Shown in pieces: positions 1 to 8,461 of a stretch of 64,000 nucleotides of DNA. Below the pieces are notes generated by a model. That model was not told where the DNA came from and ran no database searches. It saw only the letters and a program-made list of their open reading frames with translations. The translations under genes were made by a program, and so were the position numbers. This DNA is from Massilia sp. W12 (lineage in GTDB: Bacteria; Pseudomonadota; Gammaproteobacteria; Burkholderiales; Burkholderiaceae_D). Positions within the stretch are counted from its first letter, which is position 1. Each line of letters opens with the position of its first letter. The stretch is from contig NZ_CP147776.1 of NCBI RefSeq assembly GCF_037300705.1, positions 1,178,001 to 1,242,000 of the forward strand, read 5' to 3'.

Positions 1-1
1 T

Positions 2-154
2 GGGGCCATCGCCAAATACAAAATGCGCGCCATGCGCCGCAATCCGTTTCTGGCCTTCATGCAAACTTTTGTCGAAGCGATTTTGACCTTGCTGATGCTG
101 CGTTTCTGCTATCGCATGGTGTTATGGATGTTTGGCCGGCGTCAAACCGCGTAA
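2..154 (+). CDS. C-terminal end of an unidentified membrane protein (partial)
   Basis: An open frame runs in from the left edge and ends at a TAA at 152-154, giving the last 50 residues of a protein whose start lies outside the window. The fragment has a basic stretch followed by a hydrophobic segment (about residues 22-46, rich in Leu, Phe and Met) and a short basic tail, which looks like one membrane-spanning helix near the C-terminus. A good intrinsic terminator follows within 20 bases, supporting this as a real gene end. Family not recognised. Confidence 0.55.
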   Translation, partial: GAIAKYKMRAMRRNPFLAFMQTFVEAILTLLMLRFCYRMVLWMFGRRQTA

Positions 155-172
155 TATGAAGGGAAGCAGTTG

Positions 173-200
173 GGGCCGCCTGGTGCGGCCCTTTTTCTTT
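173..200 (+). terminator. Rho-independent terminator of the left-edge gene
   Basis: A perfect 7-bp GC stem (GGGCCGC / GCGGCCC) with a 5-base loop (CTGGT) is followed directly by TTTTTCTTT. It sits 19 bases after the stop codon of the left-edge gene. Confidence 0.85.
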
Positions 201-438
201 GGTGGCGATTCAGCTTTGGATGCGGGCGCGCAGGCAAAAAAAAAGCCCACCGGTTCGGCAGGCTTTGAATCTATTTCCAGGAGGAGAATAGAGGAGACGG
301 TTTGCATTATGCGCGCGTATCCGGCGGGAATCCAATTTTTATTTCTTATAAGAAATATAGCGCTGGTGAATACCCTTATAAGATTGCATGATAACCGGAT
401 GCATAAAACCTGATAATGCTGAATGTCTCCTCTGCCGC

Positions 439-756
439 TTAAATCAGCGCCAGCGCCGGGCTGCCATCCTGATAGCTGGCGTGGTAGCAGCGGGTGCATT
501 GCGGGCAAAACAAATGCGCCACTTTTACAGAACGCTGCCGCAGCACCAGCAAGAGATGCTGATCTTCGCAATACGGGCAGGTTTCGCGCATTGCGCCACA
601 GGTTTGAATCTCATCTTCAGTCTGAAATCCATCGTCACGCATCACGCCTTCGATGATATTGGCCGGATTCAATTCGGTCAGCACAAGCACAGGCGGCATC
701 AGATCGGGGTTGCGCATATCAGCGTGGTTTTCTTGCTCCTGGCTTAAAGTATTCAT
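439..756 (-). CDS. Small zinc-ribbon protein, function unknown
   Basis: A 105-residue protein. The start at 756 is chosen because CAGGAG lies 7-8 bases upstream; a longer frame to 789 has no comparable ribosome binding site. It carries a CPYC pair near residue 60 and a CPQCTRC cluster about 26 residues later, a spacing typical of a zinc ribbon. The first 45 residues are acidic and polar, with a stretch rich in Leu, Val and Pro. No catalytic domain is visible. Such small ribbon proteins are often nucleic-acid or protein adaptors, but nothing here shows a specific role. It is isolated from its neighbours. Confidence 0.6.
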   Translation of the reverse strand: MNTLSQEQENHADMRNPDLMPPVLVLTELNPANIIEGVMRDDGFQTEDEIQTCGAMRETCPYCEDQHLLLVLRQRSVKVAHLFCPQCTRCYHASYQDGSPALALI

Positions 757-1132
757 TTCAATAACTCCTGTCAGACAAGTGGCGATCATTCAAACCTGGT
801 GTAAACACGGGAAATCTGCAGCGTGCCGGGCTGGCAGCCCGGGTATCAGAAAAAACCGACTGCGCAAACGGCAGAACGGGGCATATTTCATCGACTTGTT
901 GCATAACAGCCCGGCCGGGCGCGGCAAAGTCGGCAAAATCATTCCCTGCCTGCAGATTTATCGCGAAGATTCTCTGACCCCGACAGCTTGCATGGAGGCG
1001 GGCAATTCAGCAGGAACTTGGTCAGGAAGACAAGACGCTGGCCAAGCTTTTTGAGAATATCCTATTTTTTGCCAAGAGCAAGGCAGGCGGTGCGGGATTT
1101 TTTTTGCGCCTGTTGTCAGCCAGCCGCAGTGC
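757..1132. other. Gene-free stretch between the zinc-ribbon and periplasmic binding protein genes
   Basis: About 376 bases with only short overlapping open frames that have no credible ribosome binding sites or recognisable domains. A T-run at about 1096-1103 on the plus strand has only a weak stem before it. I see no RNA gene or convincing operator. Confidence 0.5.
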
Positions 1133-1894
1133 TCACAGCGCCAGCCCGGCTTGCCGCAGCAGCGCGCCCAGGCGGCCATTGTCCTGGATTTTCTGCATGC
1201 CCAGATTGAAGGCTTGCAAAAACTGCTGGTGTCCGGCACGTTTGCGCGAAAAGGCCAGATGTTGCGCCTGTTGCTCCAGCGGCGCGGCATGCCAATCCAG
1301 CGGGATGCGTGAATCCGCCAGCCGGCGCGCAATCAGCCAATGGCCCGTGTGTTTTTCCACCAGCGCCAGATCAAGCCGGCCAAGCGCCAGCTTGCGCAGG
1401 CTGGTGGCGTCGTCCAGGCTGTCAAACGTATTCAGCTGCAAGCCGGCCAGGGCGGGCGGCAGGGGATAGCCGCGCACAATGCCGATTTTGAAATACTTTA
1501 ATTCACTCAATTCCTGCCAATTGAATTGCCGGCTTTGTTGTTTGAAAAAGCCCGGTTGCATATTCGCGATCGGCAGGGAATAGGCAAGCGCGGCGTCGTT
1601 TTCACGCGGCGGCAAGGCCAGCAAGGCGTCAAACAGGCCGGATTGCACCTCGCTCAAGGCGCGCGCCCAGGGCAGAAAGTGCAGTTGCAAGCCCAGTCCC
1701 TGGGTTTGCAGGGCCAGTCGGACAATCTGCGATAACACCCCGCCATGCGCCAGCGTCGGCCCGCTCCAGGGCGGGAAATCAGCCGCCGCCACATGCAAGA
1801 CATGGCCGCGCGCTTGCGCAGGAAGCAGGCAAGCCAGGCCAGAGGCGAGCAATAGACGGCGGCCTTGCAAGACGGTGAGTGACTTCAAGTGCAA
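1133..1894 (-). CDS. Periplasmic substrate-binding protein (PBP2/SBP_bac_3-like)
   Basis: A 253-residue protein with a Tat-like or Sec signal peptide (GRRLLLASGLACLLPAQARG, cleavage near residue 30). The mature part begins with LHVAAADFPPW, the usual first strand of family-3 extracellular solute-binding proteins. Later segments (LPWARALSEVQSGLFDALLALPP; KIGIVRGYPLPP; GRLDLALVEK) follow the two-lobe layout of these proteins, and its length is normal. There are no ABC permease or ATPase genes alongside, so it may be an orphan binding or sensory protein rather than a transporter component. The ligand is not predictable; amino-acid-like ligands are usual for the family. Confidence 0.75.
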   Translation of the reverse strand: MHLKSLTVLQGRRLLLASGLACLLPAQARGHVLHVAAADFPPWSGPTLAHGGVLSQIVRLALQTQGLGLQLHFLPWARALSEVQSGLFDALLALPPRENDAALAYSLPIANMQPGFFKQQSRQFNWQELSELKYFKIGIVRGYPLPPALAGLQLNTFDSLDDATSLRKLALGRLDLALVEKHTGHWLIARRLADSRIPLDWHAAPLEQQAQHLAFSRKRAGHQQFLQAFNLGMQKIQDNGRLGALLRQAGLAL

Positions 1895-2024
1895 GCTCCC
1901 ATTCTGCGCGCCGGCGGATGCTGGCGGCTCTTTGCCAGTATTTGCGATTTACGGCCAAAGCTCAAGTGCGGCGCATAAAGGGCAAACCGTGCGATAGCAT
2001 TGAAACAAGTCGCACACAAGCAAT

Positions 2025-2054
2025 TTGACAGGCGGAAATCCGTCCCGCTACACT
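2025..2054 (+). promoter_or_regulatory. Candidate sigma-70 promoter of cobT-cobS-cobC
   Basis: TTGACA (2025-2030) and TACACT (2049-2054) are separated by 18 bases and lie 30 bases before the cobT start. The -35 box is a perfect consensus. I saw no cobalamin riboswitch core in the upstream 190 bases. Confidence 0.6.
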
Positions 2055-2084
2055 GCCCCCTTGCCAACTTGAAGAGGAAGTCTG

Positions 2085-3146
2085 ATGAGCGCACAGCCTA
2101 TGCCCGCAGGATTATGGGAGATTCCGGCGCGCCACGCGCCCGCACTGGCGCAGCGATTGCAGCATCTGATCGACCATAAAACCAAGCCGCCCGGCAGTTT
2201 GGGACAGTTGGAAGCGCTGGCTTTGCAAATCGGTCTGGTGCTCGGAACAGAGCAGCCGCGCATTGCCCAGCCCGGCATGCTGGTGTTTGCTGCGGACCAT
2301 GGCATCGCGGAAGAGGGCGTGTCGGCTTTTCCGCAAAGCGTGACCTGGCAGATGGTGGAAAATTATCTGGCCGGCGGCGCCGCAGTGAATGTGTTTGCGC
2401 GTCAGCATGGTTGCCAGCTGCAGGTGGTGGACGCCGGCGTGAAGCATGAATTCGGGCCGCGTCCCGGTTTGCTGTCCCATAAAATCGCCTGGGGCAGCCG
2501 CAATTTTGCGCGTGAAGCGGCGCTCACGCCGGCTGAATGTGAGCAGGCCTTGGCTTGCGGGCATCAATTGGCCCAGGCGCAGCCCGGCAACCTCTTATTG
2601 CTGGGGGAAATGGGCATCGCCAACACCAGCAGCGCGGCGCTGTTGATGCATCATTTCACGCAAATTCCGCTGGCGCAGTGCGTCGGGGCCGGCACTGGCT
2701 TGGATGCCGCCGGTGTGGCGCATAAGCTGGCGGTGTTGCAAGCCGCGCTGCAATTCCACGGCCCCCGGCGCGATCCGCTGGCTGTGCTGCAAACCTTTGG
2801 CGGGCTGGAAATCGCCATGCTCTGCGGCGCCATGCTGGGCGCGGCGCAAGCCGGCAAATTGATTCTGGTGGATGGCTTTATCGTCACCAGCGCCTTACTG
2901 GCGGCGCATGCGCTGGCCCCGCAGATTCTCGATTACTGTATTTTTTCACATTGCTCCGACGAGGCGGGACATGCCGCCATGCTCAATTTCCTTGGCGTGC
3001 AACCTTTGCTAAAACTCGGTCTGCGCCTGGGCGAAGGCTCCGCTGCGGCGCTCGCCTTGCCGCTGTTGTATTCGGCCTGCGCCTTCCTGTCTGAGATGGC
3101 CAGTTTTGACAGCGCCGGCGTGAGCGGCAAGCTGGACCCGGCATGA
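2085..3146 (+). CDS. cobT: Nicotinate-nucleotide--dimethylbenzimidazole phosphoribosyltransferase
   Basis: A 353-residue protein of standard length for CobT. The enzyme transfers phosphoribose from nicotinate mononucleotide to 5,6-dimethylbenzimidazole, making alpha-ribazole phosphate for the lower ligand of cobalamin. Visible family signatures are KTKPPGSLGQLE near residue 27, the LVFAADHGIAEEGVSAFPQSVT block near residue 65, GEMGIANTSSAA in the phosphoribosyl region and the GFIVTSALLAA segment. GAGGAAG lies 7 bases before the ATG. It overlaps cobS by 4 bases (ATGA) and starts a three-gene operon for the last steps of B12 assembly. The rest of the B12 pathway is not in the window. Confidence 0.95.
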   Translation: MSAQPMPAGLWEIPARHAPALAQRLQHLIDHKTKPPGSLGQLEALALQIGLVLGTEQPRIAQPGMLVFAADHGIAEEGVSAFPQSVTWQMVENYLAGGAAVNVFARQHGCQLQVVDAGVKHEFGPRPGLLSHKIAWGSRNFAREAALTPAECEQALACGHQLAQAQPGNLLLLGEMGIANTSSAALLMHHFTQIPLAQCVGAGTGLDAAGVAHKLAVLQAALQFHGPRRDPLAVLQTFGGLEIAMLCGAMLGAAQAGKLILVDGFIVTSALLAAHALAPQILDYCIFSHCSDEAGHAAMLNFLGVQPLLKLGLRLGEGSAAALALPLLYSACAFLSEMASFDSAGVSGKLDPA

Positions 3147-3940
3147 GCTTCTTGCGCTGGCTGGCGCTGCAAGTGCGCTTGTTCTTCATCGCCCTGCAGT
3201 TTTTCACGCGCATGCCGACGCCGGCCTGGGTCGGCTTTGAGCCATCCTGGCTGCAGCATTCGGTGCGCTATTTCACTGCGGTCGGCTTGTTGCTCGGCCT
3301 GATCCTGGCCGCTTTGTATGGCCTGCTGTGCGCTTTCTTCAATCCTTTGCTGGCGGTTTTGCTGTCCGGGGCCGCCGGTTTATTGCTGACCGGGGCCTTT
3401 CATGAAGACGGCTTTGCCGATATGTGCGATGGCTTTGGCGGCGCTTACACGCGCGAGCGCGCACTGGAAATCATGGTGGATTCGCGCATCGGCGCGTTTG
3501 GCGCGATTGGCATTTTCACTCTGCTGGCGTGCAAAATCGGCGCGCTCAGTCAATTTCAACCCTTGCAGGGCATGGGCGCGATTTTGCTGGCCCATCCGCT
3601 CTCGCGCCTGGCTTCCTGCAGTCTGATTTGGCGCATGCAATATGTGAAAGGGGAGGGCAAGGCCAAACCGCTGGCGCAGCAAATGAGCCATGCGGAATTC
3701 GCCTGCGCTGCGCTGTTTGTTTTGCTGCCATTGGCTTTGCTGTGGCAGAGCGGCATTTTCAGCGCGCCGCAATTGCTGTGCGCGCTGGCGCTGGTGGTGC
3801 TGGCGACACTGGAAATGGCGCGCCGCATGCTGAGCAAAATCGGCGGCTATACCGGCGACTGTCTCGGCGCCACGCAGCAGGTGACAGAGGTCTGTTGTTA
3901 TCTGGGTTTGCTGGCGCACCTGCCCTGGTGTTGCGAATGA
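3143..3940 (+). CDS. cobS: Adenosylcobinamide-GDP ribazoletransferase (cobalamin synthase)
   Basis: A 265-residue integral membrane protein with about six hydrophobic helices. CobS joins alpha-ribazole (or its phosphate) to adenosylcobinamide-GDP, completing the coenzyme at the inner membrane. Family signatures are FFTRMPTP near the N-terminus, the acidic metal-binding motif HEDGFADMCDGFGG near residue 88, RIGAFG and the C-terminal GGYTGDCLGATQQVTE. It overlaps cobT by 4 bases, and its own stop overlaps the cobC start, indicating translational coupling. Confidence 0.95.
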   Translation: MSFLRWLALQVRLFFIALQFFTRMPTPAWVGFEPSWLQHSVRYFTAVGLLLGLILAALYGLLCAFFNPLLAVLLSGAAGLLLTGAFHEDGFADMCDGFGGAYTRERALEIMVDSRIGAFGAIGIFTLLACKIGALSQFQPLQGMGAILLAHPLSRLASCSLIWRMQYVKGEGKAKPLAQQMSHAEFACAALFVLLPLALLWQSGIFSAPQLLCALALVVLATLEMARRMLSKIGGYTGDCLGATQQVTEVCCYLGLLAHLPWCCE

Positions 3941-4515
3941 TGGCGCAGGCGTTTTTGATCCGTCATCCGCAAGTCGAGGGCAGCGGCTTGTGTTATGGCC
4001 GCACTGAGCTGGATGTGACAGAACAGGCGCTGCAAGCGGCTTTGGCGCGCTGTTTGCCGGACTTGGCGGCAGTCCCGCCGCTGCCCTTGCTGAGCAGTCC
4101 GGCGTTACGCGCGCGCCGTCTGGCGCTGGCAGTGCAAGCGGCGCGCGGCGCGGCGCCATACAGCCTGGCCCCGGGCTTTCAGGAAATCGACTTTGGCGAA
4201 TGGGATGGCAAGACTTGGGAGCAGATCGGCAAACAAGCGCTGGATGAATGGGCGGCAAATCCTGTGCATTTCGCCGCGCCCGGCGGCGAATCGCTGTGCG
4301 ATATGGCGCAGCGCGTATTGTTGGCCTGGCGCGATTTACGCCGCCAATTCCCGCAAGGGGCGATCGTGGTTTGTCACGGCGGCCCGATGCGCTTGTTGGC
4401 GGCGCAGTGCGCTGATCCCACACTGCAGCAAGCTGCGCAGCTGGCGCAAGCGGCACTCGACAGCGCCTGGCGACCGGAATTTGGCGCCTTGCTGACGCTG
4501 CCCTATCCGCCTTAG
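3937..4515 (+). CDS. cobC: Alpha-ribazole phosphatase-like histidine phosphatase
   Basis: A 192-residue phosphoglycerate-mutase-superfamily phosphatase. The frame is open further upstream inside cobS, but the start at 3937 (or 3940) overlaps the cobS stop as ATGA and gives the normal length. The first catalytic histidine is in FLIRHPQVEG and the second in IVVCHGGPMRLL; FQEIDFGEWDGKTWEQI supplies the conserved Glu-Trp region. The usual RHG is RHP here, as in several CobC-type enzymes. By context it dephosphorylates alpha-ribazole 5'-phosphate, or adenosylcobalamin phosphate, alongside CobT and CobS. The substrate is inferred from the operon. Confidence 0.87.
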   Translation: MMAQAFLIRHPQVEGSGLCYGRTELDVTEQALQAALARCLPDLAAVPPLPLLSSPALRARRLALAVQAARGAAPYSLAPGFQEIDFGEWDGKTWEQIGKQALDEWAANPVHFAAPGGESLCDMAQRVLLAWRDLRRQFPQGAIVVCHGGPMRLLAAQCADPTLQQAAQLAQAALDSAWRPEFGALLTLPYPP

Positions 4516-4525
4516 TTTCAGGCTG

Positions 4526-6811
4526 TTACGCCGCCAGGGTTTGCGCGCGCAGGCGTTGCGCGGCTTGCACCATATTCCGCAACGCCGGGCGGACTTCCTC
4601 CCAGCGCCGGGTTTTCAGGCCGCAATCCGGGTTCACCCACAGGCGTTGGGGCGCAATCCGTTGCGCCGCCAGACGCATCAATTCTTCCATTTCACTCACG
4701 CTTGGAATGTTGGGCGAATGGATGTCGTACACACCGGGGCCGAGTTGATTCGGATAATCAAAATTGGCGAAAGATTGCAACAGCTCCATATCTGAGCGTG
4801 CGCTTTCAATCGTCGTGACATCCGCATCCAGCGCGGCAATCGCTTCAATAATGTCATTGAATTCTGAATAGCACATATGGGTGTGGATCTGGGTGGCGTC
4901 CTGCACCCCGTTGGCGCTGATGCGAAAGGCTTGCACTGCCCACTCCAGATAGTCGCGCCAGGCGCTGCGCTTGAGCGGCAGACCTTCGCGCAGCGCGGCT
5001 TCATCAATCTGGATGATGCCAACGCCGGCGCGCTCCAAGTCCAGCACTTCGGCGCGGATCGCCAGCGCCAATTGGCGGCAAGTTTGCGCCAGCGCCTGAT
5101 CGTCGCGCACAAACGACCAGTTGAGCATGGTGACGGGGCCGGTCAGCATGCCTTTGACCGGTTTGGCGCTCAGGCTTTGCGCGTAGCTGATCCATTCCAG
5201 CGTGATCGGCTGTGGCCGGCTGACATCGCCATACAAAATCGGCGGTTTGACGCAGCGCGAGCCATACGACTGCACCCAGCCGTGTTGCGTAATGGCGTAC
5301 CCCTGCAGATGGCTGGCGAAATATTCCACCATATCATTGCGTTCAGCTTCGCCATGCACCAGCACATCCAGCCCGAGCGCTTCCTGCTCTTGCACGCAGT
5401 GCGCAATCTGCGCTTGCATGATGCGGCGGTATTCCTCGCTGTCGATATGTCCCTGGCGGTGGTGGCTGCGCGCCTGGCGGATTTCCGCTGTTTGTGGAAA
5501 AGAACCGATCGTGGTGGTGGGCCAGGCCGGCAGTTGCAGCTTGCCGGCCTGCAGCGCGGCGCGCTGTGGAAACGGACTCTGTCTTTGCGCCATCGCCGGG
5601 GTGAGGCTGGCCAGCGCTGCTTGCACCTGCGGGTTGTGAATCAGGCGCGAATGGCGTCTGCGCTCAATCGCCGCGCTGTTGGCCACCAGCGCTTCTTGCA
5701 CCCGGCTGCGGCCATGATTGATGGCTTGCGCCAGAATCTGCAATTCCTCCAGTTTTTGCCGCGCAAACGCCAGCCAGGAATAGATTTCCGCCGGCAAATC
5801 CTGTTCCAGCGTCAAATCCTGTGGCGTATGCAGCAGCGAGCAAGAGGGCGCGATCCAGAGGCGTTCGGGCAGCATGCGCGCGACCGGCTCCAGCCACGCC
5901 AGCACCGCATGCAAGTCTGTTTTCCATACATTGCGGCCATCAATCACGCCCAGGGACAGTATCTTTTGTTGCGGCCATTGCGCCAGCAGCGCTGGCAATT
6001 CGCTCTGATCATGCGCGACATCGACATGCAGACCGGCGCAGGGCAGGCTGGCGGCCAGGCTTGCATTTTCACCCAGGCGTTCAAAATAGCTGGCCAGCAT
6101 GATCTTCAGCGGCGCCGCGCATAGCTGTGCGTAGGCGGATTGCAGTGCGAGTTTCCATTCATCTTCCAACTCCAGGCACAAAACCGGCTCATCGATCTGC
6201 ACCCATTGCACGCCGCGCGCAGCCAGTTGCGCCAATAACCCGGCATACAGCGGCAAGAGGCGCGGCAGCAGTGTTTGCAGCAGGCTGATTTTGTCGCTGC
6301 CGTCGCGCGATTTGCCCAGCCATAGATAAGTGACAGGGCCTAACAACACTGGCTTGAGCGGGAGTTTGGCGGCCTGCGCCTGTTCAATTTGCGCCAGTAA
6401 TAATTCCGGGTGCAGGGAAAAATGGCTGTCTGCTTGCAGTTCCGGGGCCAGATAGTGGTAATTGGTGTCAAACCATTTGGTGAGTTCCGCCGCCGCCACA
6501 TTGCAACAGGCATCTTGTGCGCCGCGTGCGGCGCGGAAGTAGGCCGGCAAGCCGTCGCCATGCGCATAGGCGCGCTGAGGCAGATTGCCCAGCAAATAGC
6601 TGGTGTCCAAAACGTGGTCATAAAGCGAAAAGTCGGCCACTGGAATCCAATCCAGTTGCGCTTGCTGACGCCAATGTTGCGCGCGCAATTGCGCTGCGCA
6701 ATCCAGCAGGGCTTGGCTGTCCTGTTTGCCTTGCCAGAAATTTTCCAGTGCGGTTTTCAATTCACGCTGCGCGCCCATGCGCGGATAGCCGAGATTGTGG
6801 GTGATGACCAT
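4526..6811 (-). CDS. metE: Cobalamin-independent methionine synthase
   Basis: A 761-residue enzyme of full family length that methylates homocysteine from 5-methyltetrahydropteroyl-triglutamate. The N-terminal barrel shows [13 protein letters not shown] (residues 6-18). The C-terminal catalytic barrel has [26 protein letters not shown], the zinc ligands in [12 protein letters not shown] and the last zinc cysteine in [16 protein letters not shown] lies about 6 bases before the ATG. It is divergent from metR, the classic arrangement in which MetR with homocysteine activates metE. It sits 10 bases from the end of cobC, so a B12-independent enzyme lies beside a B12 assembly operon. Confidence 0.97.
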   Translation of the reverse strand: MVITHNLGYPRMGAQRELKTALENFWQGKQDSQALLDCAAQLRAQHWRQQAQLDWIPVADFSLYDHVLDTSYLLGNLPQRAYAHGDGLPAYFRAARGAQDACCNVAAAELTKWFDTNYHYLAPELQADSHFSLHPELLLAQIEQAQAAKLPLKPVLLGPVTYLWLGKSRDGSDKISLLQTLLPRLLPLYAGLLAQLAARGVQWVQIDEPVLCLELEDEWKLALQSAYAQLCAAPLKIMLASYFERLGENASLAASLPCAGLHVDVAHDQSELPALLAQWPQQKILSLGVIDGRNVWKTDLHAVLAWLEPVARMLPERLWIAPSCSLLHTPQDLTLEQDLPAEIYSWLAFARQKLEELQILAQAINHGRSRVQEALVANSAAIERRRHSRLIHNPQVQAALASLTPAMAQRQSPFPQRAALQAGKLQLPAWPTTTIGSFPQTAEIRQARSHHRQGHIDSEEYRRIMQAQIAHCVQEQEALGLDVLVHGEAERNDMVEYFASHLQGYAITQHGWVQSYGSRCVKPPILYGDVSRPQPITLEWISYAQSLSAKPVKGMLTGPVTMLNWSFVRDDQALAQTCRQLALAIRAEVLDLERAGVGIIQIDEAALREGLPLKRSAWRDYLEWAVQAFRISANGVQDATQIHTHMCYSEFNDIIEAIAALDADVTTIESARSDMELLQSFANFDYPNQLGPGVYDIHSPNIPSVSEMEELMRLAAQRIAPQRLWVNPDCGLKTRRWEEVRPALRNMVQAAQRLRAQTLAA

Positions 6812-6854
6812 GATTGCCTCCTTGTGAATGGGGACATCTTAGTCAGTTCTTTGC

Positions 6855-6879
6855 ATGAATAAAAATGGTATTATTTCAT
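6855..6879. promoter_or_regulatory. Candidate MetR binding site in the metE-metR intergenic region
   Basis: ATGAA (6855-6859) and TTCAT (6875-6879) form an inverted repeat around an AT-rich 15-base centre in the 87-base divergent gap. MetR half-sites in enterics are TGAA/TTCA, so the halves fit but the spacing is longer than in the enteric consensus. This is inference from position and sequence. Confidence 0.4.
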
Positions 6880-6898
6880 CAATCAATCAAATTTTTTC

Positions 6899-7798
6899 AT
6901 GGATAGGGCGATGCTGGAGCGACATCATCTGGAAATCATCATGCAAGTGCAGCGCACCGGATCATTCACCGCCGCCGCTGCTGCCTTGTGTCTGACGCAA
7001 TCCGCTTTAAGTCACAGTGTGAAAAAACTGGAACAGCATGCCGGTTGCGCGCTTTGGTTGCGTGAGGGACGCAGTGTGCATCTGACGCCAGCCGGGCGCC
7101 ATCTGTTGAGTCTGGCGCAGCGCTTATTGCCGCAGTTTGAGCATGCGGAACAGGTGTTGCGCCAATACGCGCAAGGTTTGCGCGGCTATTTGCGGATCGG
7201 GATGGAGTGTCACCCCTGCTATCAGTGGCTGCTGCAACTGGTGGCGCCGTATCTGGCAGCCTGGCCGGAGGTGGATTTGGATGTGCGCCAGAAATTTCAA
7301 TTCGGCGGCGTGGCGGCCTTGGAAAGTGAGGAGATTGATTTGCTGGTGACGCCCGACCCGCCGGCGCGCGAGGGTTTGCAGTTTGTCCCGGTATTTGATT
7401 ACGAGCAGGTGCTGGCGATCTCGCCGCAACATCCCTTTGCTGCGCAAAGCTGGATCACGCCACAGCAAATGCGCAGCGAAACCCTGATTTCCTACCCGGT
7501 GCCGATTGAGCGGCTGGACATTTACAATCAATTTTTACTGCCGGCAGCCTGCGCCCCTTTGCGCCATAAAACCATTGAGACCACCGACATCATGATGCAA
7601 ATGGTGGCCAGCGGGCGCGGCGTGGCGGCCTTGCCTTTGTGGCTGGTGCAGGAATATGCGCAAAAATTGCCGATCAAAGCGGTGCGGCTGGGACAGCAGG
7701 GCATCAGCAAGCAGATTTTTCTGGGGATTCGCGGCGCGGATGTGGAGGTGGCCTGGTTGCAGGCTTTCATCAAACTGGCGCGCGAGCACAAGATGTGA
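6899..7798 (+). CDS. metR: LysR-family methionine biosynthesis activator
   Basis: A 299-residue LysR regulator. The N-terminal winged helix-turn-helix contains GSFTAAAAALCLTQSALSHS (about residues 24-43), and the effector domain has the MetR-like segment GMECHPCYQWLLQL near residue 101 and FDYEQVLAISPQHPFA. The start at 6899 is the first ATG; an in-frame ATG at 6911 (MLERHHLE) matches the usual MetR N-terminus better and may be the true start. Divergent transcription from metE supports the assignment: MetR proteins sense homocysteine and control metE. The gene is followed by the tRNA-Leu array on the opposite strand. Confidence 0.88.
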   Translation: MDRAMLERHHLEIIMQVQRTGSFTAAAAALCLTQSALSHSVKKLEQHAGCALWLREGRSVHLTPAGRHLLSLAQRLLPQFEHAEQVLRQYAQGLRGYLRIGMECHPCYQWLLQLVAPYLAAWPEVDLDVRQKFQFGGVAALESEEIDLLVTPDPPAREGLQFVPVFDYEQVLAISPQHPFAAQSWITPQQMRSETLISYPVPIERLDIYNQFLLPAACAPLRHKTIETTDIMMQMVASGRGVAALPLWLVQEYAQKLPIKAVRLGQQGISKQIFLGIRGADVEVAWLQAFIKLAREHKM

Positions 7799-7836
7799 GT
7801 GCGGAAAACTGGCGCTGAAAAAGCGTGCGCACAAAC

Positions 7837-7867
7837 AAAAAAAGCGCCGACTGTTTCCAGTTGCGCT
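7837..7867 (-). terminator. Rho-independent terminator of the tRNA-Leu cluster
   Basis: Read on the minus strand, AGCGC and GCGCT form a stem with an inner ACTG/CAGT pairing around a GAAA loop, followed by a run of seven T. It lies 17 bases past the last tRNA. Confidence 0.7.
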
Positions 7868-7883
7868 CTAATTGCCGGATTTT

Positions 7884-7968
7884 TGGTGCCCACGGAGGGA
7901 CTCGAACCCCCACACCTCGCGGCACATGGACCTGAACCATGCGCGTCTACCAATTCCGCCACGTGGGC
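7884..7968 (-). tRNA. tRNA-Leu(CAG), copy 3 in transcription order
   Basis: An 85-base class II tRNA with encoded CCA. The acceptor stem GCCCACG/CGTGGGC, a TTCGAGT T-loop, a long variable arm and a TTCAGGT anticodon loop (anticodon CAG) are all visible. It appears identical in sequence to the two copies upstream. Confidence 0.95.
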
Positions 7969-8025
7969 ATAAATCTGTTGCAAAAGCCGGGAGATTGATG
8001 AAAACACTTTACAGTGTTGCGGTGA

Positions 8026-8110
8026 TGGTGCCCACGGAGGGACTCGAACCCCCACACCTCGCGGCACATGGACCTGAACCATGCGCGTCTACCAATTCCG
8101 CCACGTGGGC
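8026..8110 (-). tRNA. tRNA-Leu(CAG), copy 2
   Basis: An 85-base tRNA-Leu that appears identical to its neighbours, with anticodon CAG and encoded CCA. Spacers of 57 and 50 bases separate it from the flanking copies, and the spacers themselves are not similar. Confidence 0.95.
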
Positions 8111-8160
8111 ATATCAAAAACCATTGCTTTTGCATCAGAAAACAGCTGCTTCACATCGCT

Positions 8161-8245
8161 TGGTGCCCACGGAGGGACTCGAACCCCCACACCTCGCGGC
8201 ACATGGACCTGAACCATGCGCGTCTACCAATTCCGCCACGTGGGC
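8161..8245 (-). tRNA. tRNA-Leu(CAG), copy 1 (promoter-proximal)
   Basis: An 85-base tRNA-Leu with anticodon CAG and encoded CCA, the first to be transcribed of three apparently identical copies. A near-consensus promoter lies 60 bases upstream. Confidence 0.95.
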
Positions 8246-8304
8246 GATGCTGGAAGCTGCTTTGATGTTTTTTCGCAGCGCTTGCGGCGTCGCGAAAGAT
8301 TGAA

Positions 8305-8332
8305 ATTATATAGCGTTTCAGGCGCTTTGCAA
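8305..8332 (-). promoter_or_regulatory. Promoter of the tRNA-Leu cluster
   Basis: On the minus strand TTGCAA (8332-8327) and a perfect TATAAT (8310-8305) are separated by 16 bases, placing transcription start about 50 bases before the first tRNA. Confidence 0.65.
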
Positions 8333-8461
8333 GCAAATCCAGGAAATTTTTATGTTTTACAGGCAAATCTGCAGCGGGATTGCAAAAAAAGCGCGGCGCG
8401 CAAGCCACAACTCCGGTACACTTGCGGCTCATGATTATATGTCAAAGCAATAATAAATACA

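Noticed and set aside
1895-2084. Cobalamin riboswitch upstream of cobT
   Set aside because: I could not find the conserved B12-box or the paired helices; only a sigma-70-like promoter is supported.
3424-3936. 171-residue N-terminal extension of the CobC frame
   Set aside because: It lies inside cobS in another frame; the ATGA overlap at 3937 is the natural start.
4877-6124. 415-residue open frame opposite metE
   Set aside because: It is an antisense shadow of metE with His/Arg/Gln-rich composition and no domain.
7872-8303. Plus-strand open frame of 143 residues with three repeats of a Glu-Pro-Pro-His motif
   Set aside because: The repeats are the three tRNA-Leu genes read on the wrong strand.
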